In this document: one piece after another, positions 38,705 through 42,116 of the stretch | How positions within the stretch are numbered: the stretch's first letter is position 1 | Layout: each line of letters starts with the position of its first letter | Source of the DNA: a virus | IMG/VR virus record: IMGVR_UViG_3300048592_000613 | Span: 1-42,116 of that record | Length of the DNA stretch: 42,116 nt | Strand: one strand, 5' to 3' | Made by a program: the position numbers and the translations under genes | Notes under the pieces: model-generated | What the model saw: the letters and a program-made list of their open reading frames with translations, nothing else | Told to the model about the DNA's origin: nothing | The model's database searches: none

Positions 38705-40338
38705 TGGGAAGGATGTTTCGTCCGTACGTGAAACTCCACCTTGAGAATGTGCCTATATAAAGGCGGTCCCGACGGGGTTAGGAATATAGACACATCATCC
38801 TCCCAGCCGGGACCGTGGGCTTTTGGGAGCGGTACCGGGGGATAGTAGTAATAAATTACGCCATAGAGCATTTTATCTTCGCGGCGGACTTCTACGTGGT
38901 CTACGACCAGGCGCAGGAGCAGACGCTGTGTGTCGAGGTCTGCGGCGGCGAAGGCTCTGGCAAAATTGACGGCGATGTAGGCGAGGATGTCTGGGGGAAT
39001 TGCGGGGATGGGTTCGATGGCGGAAGCGTCCAGATCGGCGAGCTGGCTTTCGAGATCGGTTTCGTCCATCTCGAGTTCTTTGAGGCGTTTGGCGGGGGCT
39101 TTGGCGTCTCTGCCGAGATCTTCGAGGAGCGACATCAGATTGGTGATCTTCTTTCGGACGGTAGCAAGCCGGGTCTTGAGGTCGAGCCGTTTTTCCGTCT
39201 GTTCGACAAGGATTTTGGCAGAATCAGATTTCAGTTGTTCGTAGGCGGCGAGGAGATTTTCCGGTTTGAGGGCTACGCTGGTGAGGGTGGTCACGACCGC
39301 ATTTTCGACCGTCTCGCGTGGGATGCGGCTCTTGGTGCAGTCGCGTTTGCGATAGGCACGGGTGCAGAAGTAGCTGTCGTAGGTCTTGCCGCTCTTTTGC
39401 GGTGAGCTGCGACCGAAGAGGGGCGAGCCGCAGAGGGCGCAGCGACCGATGCCGCTGAGCAGGAAGCGCGATTTGGCGCGGCGGGGATGGTCCATGGAGT
39501 CAGTGGCGACGTGCTTGCGGCGGGCGTAGTGGTTTTGGACGATCTGGACTTGATCCCACAGCTCGGGGGTGACGATGGGTTCGCAATAATTTTCGAAGAC
39601 CATCTCTCCAAATGTGAGGGTGCCTTTGTAGATGGTGTTGGCGAAGAAGGTGGAATAGGAGTTGATGCCGCTGTATAGTTTTGTTTCTTTGTGGATATCG
39701 CCCAGGGAGATGCGACGCGCTCGCATTTCGAAGGCTCGCCTGACGCGGGGGATAAAATCTGGATCTGGAAGCCATTTGTGGGCGATGTGAGGCGTGCCGT
39801 CGCGCCGCAGACCGATGGTGACAGGTTCGCGCATAAATCCGCGCGGATGACTGCCGGGCACGCATCCATAGCGTTCGACAAGGTTTTGTAAGCCGCGTTT
39901 GACATCGAGGGAGAGGTCGGTGAGATATTGTTCATCCTTGAAATCAATGGCGGCTTCGAAGAGGCGACCCATGGGACCGTCGGGCACTTTGTCGTTCATG
40001 GAGTGGAAGATGTAGCCGAGGGTGCGGATTTCGGCGCGGAAGAATTGGGCGTTATCGACGGAGCGGGCGAAGCGGTTGTACTTCCAGACGACGACGCCGC
40101 GCTCGCTGCACTCGTGGCGGAAGGCGTACATCATGGCTTGCAGCTCGTCACGTTTGATGACGCTGGAGCCGCGCTTGGCTTCGTCTTTGTAGATGTGGGT
40201 GATGACGAGGTTATGTTCGGCTGCCCATTTACGCAGGGAGGCTTCCTGCTGTTCGATGGACAGTTCCTGGTCTTCGTGACCACTGTCGCGCAGATAGCCG
40301 AAGATGCGGTCGCCGGGGGAGAAGGGGATTTTGGTCAT
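38698..40338 (-). CDS. Large serine recombinase, probable phage integrase (546 aa)
   Basis: The catalytic domain (residues 1-150) has the nucleophile in GYLRDSG (Ser19), EQQ nearby, and Arg residues in KYNRFARS (the family normally has DRxxR). A recombinase domain follows, then a zinc ribbon (CALCG ... CTRAYRKRDC, about residues 300-335) and a coiled coil (about 370-440), the order typical of large serine integrases. It is in the lysogeny module and divergent from the late genes, so it is the best candidate for integration and excision. No attP core could be identified. Confidence 0.9.
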   Translation of the reverse strand: MTKIPFSPGDRIFGYLRDSGHEDQELSIEQQEASLRKWAAEHNLVITHIYKDEAKRGSSVIKRDELQAMMYAFRHECSERGVVVWKYNRFARSVDNAQFFRAEIRTLGYIFHSMNDKVPDGPMGRLFEAAIDFKDEQYLTDLSLDVKRGLQNLVERYGCVPGSHPRGFMREPVTIGLRRDGTPHIAHKWLPDPDFIPRVRRAFEMRARRISLGDIHKETKLYSGINSYSTFFANTIYKGTLTFGEMVFENYCEPIVTPELWDQVQIVQNHYARRKHVATDSMDHPRRAKSRFLLSGIGRCALCGSPLFGRSSPQKSGKTYDSYFCTRAYRKRDCTKSRIPRETVENAVVTTLTSVALKPENLLAAYEQLKSDSAKILVEQTEKRLDLKTRLATVRKKITNLMSLLEDLGRDAKAPAKRLKELEMDETDLESQLADLDASAIEPIPAIPPDILAYIAVNFARAFAAADLDTQRLLLRLVVDHVEVRREDKMLYGVIYYYYPPVPLPKAHGPGWEDDVSIFLTPSGPPLYRHILKVEFHVRTKHPSHQ

Positions 40339-40343
40339 TGGGG

Positions 40344-40375
40344 GATTTTAGATTTACGATTTGCGATTGGTGATT
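40344..40375. repeat. GATTTACGATTTGCGATT host-type repeat
   Basis: Degenerate tandem words fill the gap between the serine recombinase start and the Excalibur gene end. The core GATTTACGATTTGCGATTG is shared with 27472-27490. A role as attP is possible by position but the repeat nature makes this doubtful. Confidence 0.6.
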
Positions 40376-41108
40376 AGGGCAGGTTTTCGCAAGCGATTCC
40401 ATCATTGTCATTTCCGTCAAGTTTATGAATGTCCCCATATCCTAACGACCTGCAATAATCAAAACATGCCTGCGCTTGCGCGTGGGTCTGAAAATCTTCG
40501 ACCCTGCAATTATATAAATCTCCAGCGCATGAACATGTGCTGCCCGTTGACGGCTGGGTTGCCAAAACAAAAGGCGTGTCGGTCTGAAAAATATAGATCG
40601 TAGGTTGCGCAATCTGGGTTTGTAATACAAAAATAAATATTGTGTTGGTTGGTTCGACGGGGATGATCGCCGGGGCAAGCGTGACAGTAGACAGCGGCTT
40701 AGGCGGTTGCGCCGCCCGCGTTTGTTCCTGCGCGGCATGGGCAGTATTGGCGATGATCTGCTCGATGGGCATGGATTGGACTTCATAGCATCCGATTTCT
40801 CTCATGCGGTCATCGGACGCTTTCATGTATCCCAACCCCCAACTATATTCTGGCGTGCCGGGTTCTTGGAGCGTCAGGTTTTCTTCCGCCTGGTCGAATT
40901 CGTTTTGCAGTGTGGCGCAATCTGTGGAAGAAAGAATTCTGGCATACACATCCGGGTTCCCGCCGTATTCGTCCATGTAATCGGATGCGCTCTTTTTGCT
41001 TTGCGTGGTCTCGCTGGCTTGTATGGCGAGCGCCGCCACTCCGCAGACAATGCAGCAACTGCTGACGACGGACAGAATGATGAAAATAAACTTATTGCCT
41101 TTCATCAT
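40374..41108 (-). CDS. Membrane-anchored Excalibur-domain protein (244 aa)
   Basis: The start is set at MMKGNK because the upstream gene's TGA overlaps this ATG. A hydrophobic helix (about residues 5-30) anchors or exports the protein. A Thr/Pro/Gln-rich region (about 135-190) leads to a Cys-rich C-terminus ending in LDGNDNDGIACE, the calcium-binding Excalibur signature. Residence among repressor and integrase genes suggests expression in the lysogen, so it may alter the cell surface. This is inference; no enzymatic motif is seen. Confidence 0.72.
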   Translation of the reverse strand: MMKGNKFIFIILSVVSSCCIVCGVAALAIQASETTQSKKSASDYMDEYGGNPDVYARILSSTDCATLQNEFDQAEENLTLQEPGTPEYSWGLGYMKASDDRMREIGCYEVQSMPIEQIIANTAHAAQEQTRAAQPPKPLSTVTLAPAIIPVEPTNTIFIFVLQTQIAQPTIYIFQTDTPFVLATQPSTGSTCSCAGDLYNCRVEDFQTHAQAQACFDYCRSLGYGDIHKLDGNDNDGIACENLP

Positions 41109-41332
41109 CTCACCCAATGCGCCGGATAAAGACGCGGCTCGAGCCAGCGCAGATAAAAAAATTGAATGTGTTCGATGATTTGCGGGAGTGTGGGGGAGGA
41201 GTGCCAGAGGATGAGCAGGGTGAAACGCAGTTGTTGAAGCGGTGGAAGGTATTTCCAATCCCGCTCAACATTAGCCCGTCTTTCCTCGCTTAGGAATTTG
41301 TCGAACCCCGTCAATACTTTTCTTCGCTTCAT
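41105..41332 (-). CDS. Hypothetical small protein (75 aa)
   Basis: The ORF overlaps the end of the repressor gene by 62 bases and the start of the Excalibur gene by four (ATGA). The product is basic, Trp/Leu-rich and partly hydrophobic in the middle (LRFTLLILWHSS). Overlaps favour real translation. No family recognised. Confidence 0.45.
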   Translation of the reverse strand: MKRRKVLTGFDKFLSEERRANVERDWKYLPPLQQLRFTLLILWHSSPTLPQIIEHIQFFYLRWLEPRLYPAHWVR

Positions 41333-41669
41333 ACTTGGCAGCCTCCTCTGCAATCATGCCTGATATTTGTTTCTGTTTTTCTTCACTCATAAACTCCCAA
41401 TTTTTCACTGCGGTTTGCAAGTATGGATTTGGGCGAGGGAGATCGAGCGCATCATAAACTTCATCCCCAAATATTTCTACTAATAATCTTATGTTATCAA
41501 CGCCAGGTCTTCTCTTTCCGCTCATCCACATGGAAAGAATCGGCTGACTGACACCAAGATATGCGGCAAATTGGATGATTGTCTTCCTCCCTACATCTTT
41601 CAATTGCCATTCGAGATACTTCTTTTCAAGGAATTCAGGGAAGGTCATTTCGAGCATTATAGCATTCAT
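41271..41669 (-). CDS. XRE-family repressor, CI-like (132 aa)
   Basis: A helix-turn-helix (about residues 28-62: IIQFAAYLGVSQPILSMWMSGKRRP) of the Cro/CI type is followed by a short helical C-terminal part. AAGGGTGAA precedes the start on the minus strand. It lacks the long C-terminal peptidase of LexA/CI proteins, so induction is probably not by self-cleavage. It faces the early gene at 41756 across an operator-like region. Confidence 0.82.
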   Translation of the reverse strand: MNAIMLEMTFPEFLEKKYLEWQLKDVGRKTIIQFAAYLGVSQPILSMWMSGKRRPGVDNIRLLVEIFGDEVYDALDLPRPNPYLQTAVKNWEFMSEEKQKQISGMIAEEAAKYEAKKSIDGVRQIPKRGKTG

Positions 41670-41678
41670 GTTTCACCC

Positions 41679-41707
41679 TTGACACAATTTATAACCAGGG
41701 TTATATT
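41679..41707 (+). promoter_or_regulatory. Rightward early promoter
   Basis: TTGACA (41679-41684), a 17-base spacer, and TATATT (41702-41707). It reads into 41756 and across the circle junction into the early operon. A weaker leftward promoter for the repressor may use TATAAA on the minus strand in the same gap. Confidence 0.75.
41691..41704. promoter_or_regulatory. Operator candidate ATAACCAGGGTTAT
   Basis: A 14-bp perfect dyad (ATAACC/GGTTAT) lies between the -35 and -10 boxes of the early promoter and reaches the -10. A half-site ATAACC recurs at 41726-41731. Repressor bound here would block the promoter. Confidence 0.6.
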
Positions 41708-41755
41708 CGTTTCACGCAGTAAACAATAACCTAAGAAATAGAACAGGTGTGCATA

Positions 41756-42064
41756 ATGGAAACAAGAGAAATTACCCAAAAATATCGACAAGATAGAAAC
41801 CTCTCTTTCAGAGAATTTGCCAGCGAGGTCAACGCCGAATTGATAAACACTGGATTTTCTTACAGCACGGCGTACAGGTTGGAAACTAAGAACTATGAGC
41901 CTGAACTCTCACTCTTAATTGAATGCATCGTAACGTATCGCAATACCCCTCGGCATTGGATTGCGCAATGGGCGGTCGAAATGTTCAGTGCCATGTATCC
42001 AGACCTTATTCAAAGTGGGGTAGTCACGTTTCGCCTCAACCATAAAGAAACTATACAGCCATAA
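41756..42064 (+). CDS. Early Cro-like regulator, complete copy (102 aa)
   Basis: The first rightward gene opposite the repressor. The ATG has CAGG eight bases upstream; a GTG nine bases earlier is less likely. A possible helix-turn-helix (residues 16-45: LSFREFASEV ... YSTAYRLETKN) is followed by an aromatic helical region. The position is that of cro, but the motif is weak. Its 3' part is repeated at 2-292. Confidence 0.65.
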   Translation: METREITQKYRQDRNLSFREFASEVNAELINTGFSYSTAYRLETKNYEPELSLLIECIVTYRNTPRHWIAQWAVEMFSAMYPDLIQSGVVTFRLNHKETIQP

Positions 42065-42116
42065 GGCGAATTTGTCAGAAAGTGGAAGGTCAAAAATGGC
42101 GAAATTTTGGCTCGGT
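41773..42116. repeat. Right copy of terminal redundancy
   Basis: Matches 1-344 over its whole length with nine substitutions. It ends 21 bases into the 24-aa membrane peptide gene, which is complete at 324-398. Joining the ends gives a circle of about 41,772 bases. Confidence 0.9.

Noticed and set aside
40344-40375. attP for the serine recombinase
   Set aside because: Position is suitable, but the sequence is a host-type tandem repeat shared with 27461-27496 and has no visible core flanked by inverted arms.

Overview
The window looks like an almost complete, circular genome of a temperate tailed phage (siphovirus-type, about 41.8 kb). Bases 1-344 recur at 41773-42116 with nine substitutions, so the linear contig closes on itself. 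The host is probably an Anaerolineae-like Chloroflexota bacterium. This is an inference from the Ala/Thr/Gln-rich lipoprotein at 7962, the Excalibur-type surface protein at 40374-41108, and short tandem repeats of a kind I associate with such genomes. No taxonomic search was possible.

Layout, reading across the circle: (1) Lysogeny module on the minus strand, 38698-41669: a large serine recombinase, a membrane-anchored Excalibur protein, a small coupled ORF and an XRE-type repressor. The repressor diverges from a rightward promoter (41679-41707) and an early gene at 41756. (2) Early region 1-14270, plus strand: small membrane proteins, a P-loop ATPase, a XerC-like tyrosine recombinase, a truncated cytosine methyltransferase, a TOPRIM primase-helicase, an origin-like block of inverted repeats (6998-7280), membrane protein and lipoprotein genes, an FtsK/HerA ATPase, direct repeats followed by a ParM-like actin (plasmid-type segregation), a PolX-like nucleotidyltransferase and an integron integrase. 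(3) Integron 13275-17583: intI is followed by seven gene cassettes, each ending in an attC site. (4) A strong sigma70-type promoter, structured RNA and terminator at 17645-17880. (5) Late region 17921-38651: holin-like proteins, terminase subunits, a fused protease-scaffold-capsid gene, connectors, an SH3b-cysteine peptidase, portal, MuF-like protein, tail tube, overlapping tail chaperones, tape measure, tail tip and fibre proteins, ended by a bidirectional terminator.

The main discovery is a complete integron inside a phage genome. The integrase has the extra domain diagnostic of IntI. All seven cassettes obey the integron rule that the left box of each attC is complementary to the first bases of the same cassette. 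The six better-preserved attC sites share an unpaired A in the stem. Unusually, intI points the same way as its cassettes and is translationally coupled to the PolX-like gene. The cassettes carry small, mostly unknown proteins, one XF1762-type acetyltransferase-like protein and one FlbD-like protein, so the phage could capture and reshuffle accessory genes.

Other points worth attention are the protease-scaffold-capsid fusion with a strong internal translation start, the ParM and repeat features suggesting a phage-plasmid stage, three different site-specific recombinases in one genome, and host-type short repeats that have invaded several coding regions.
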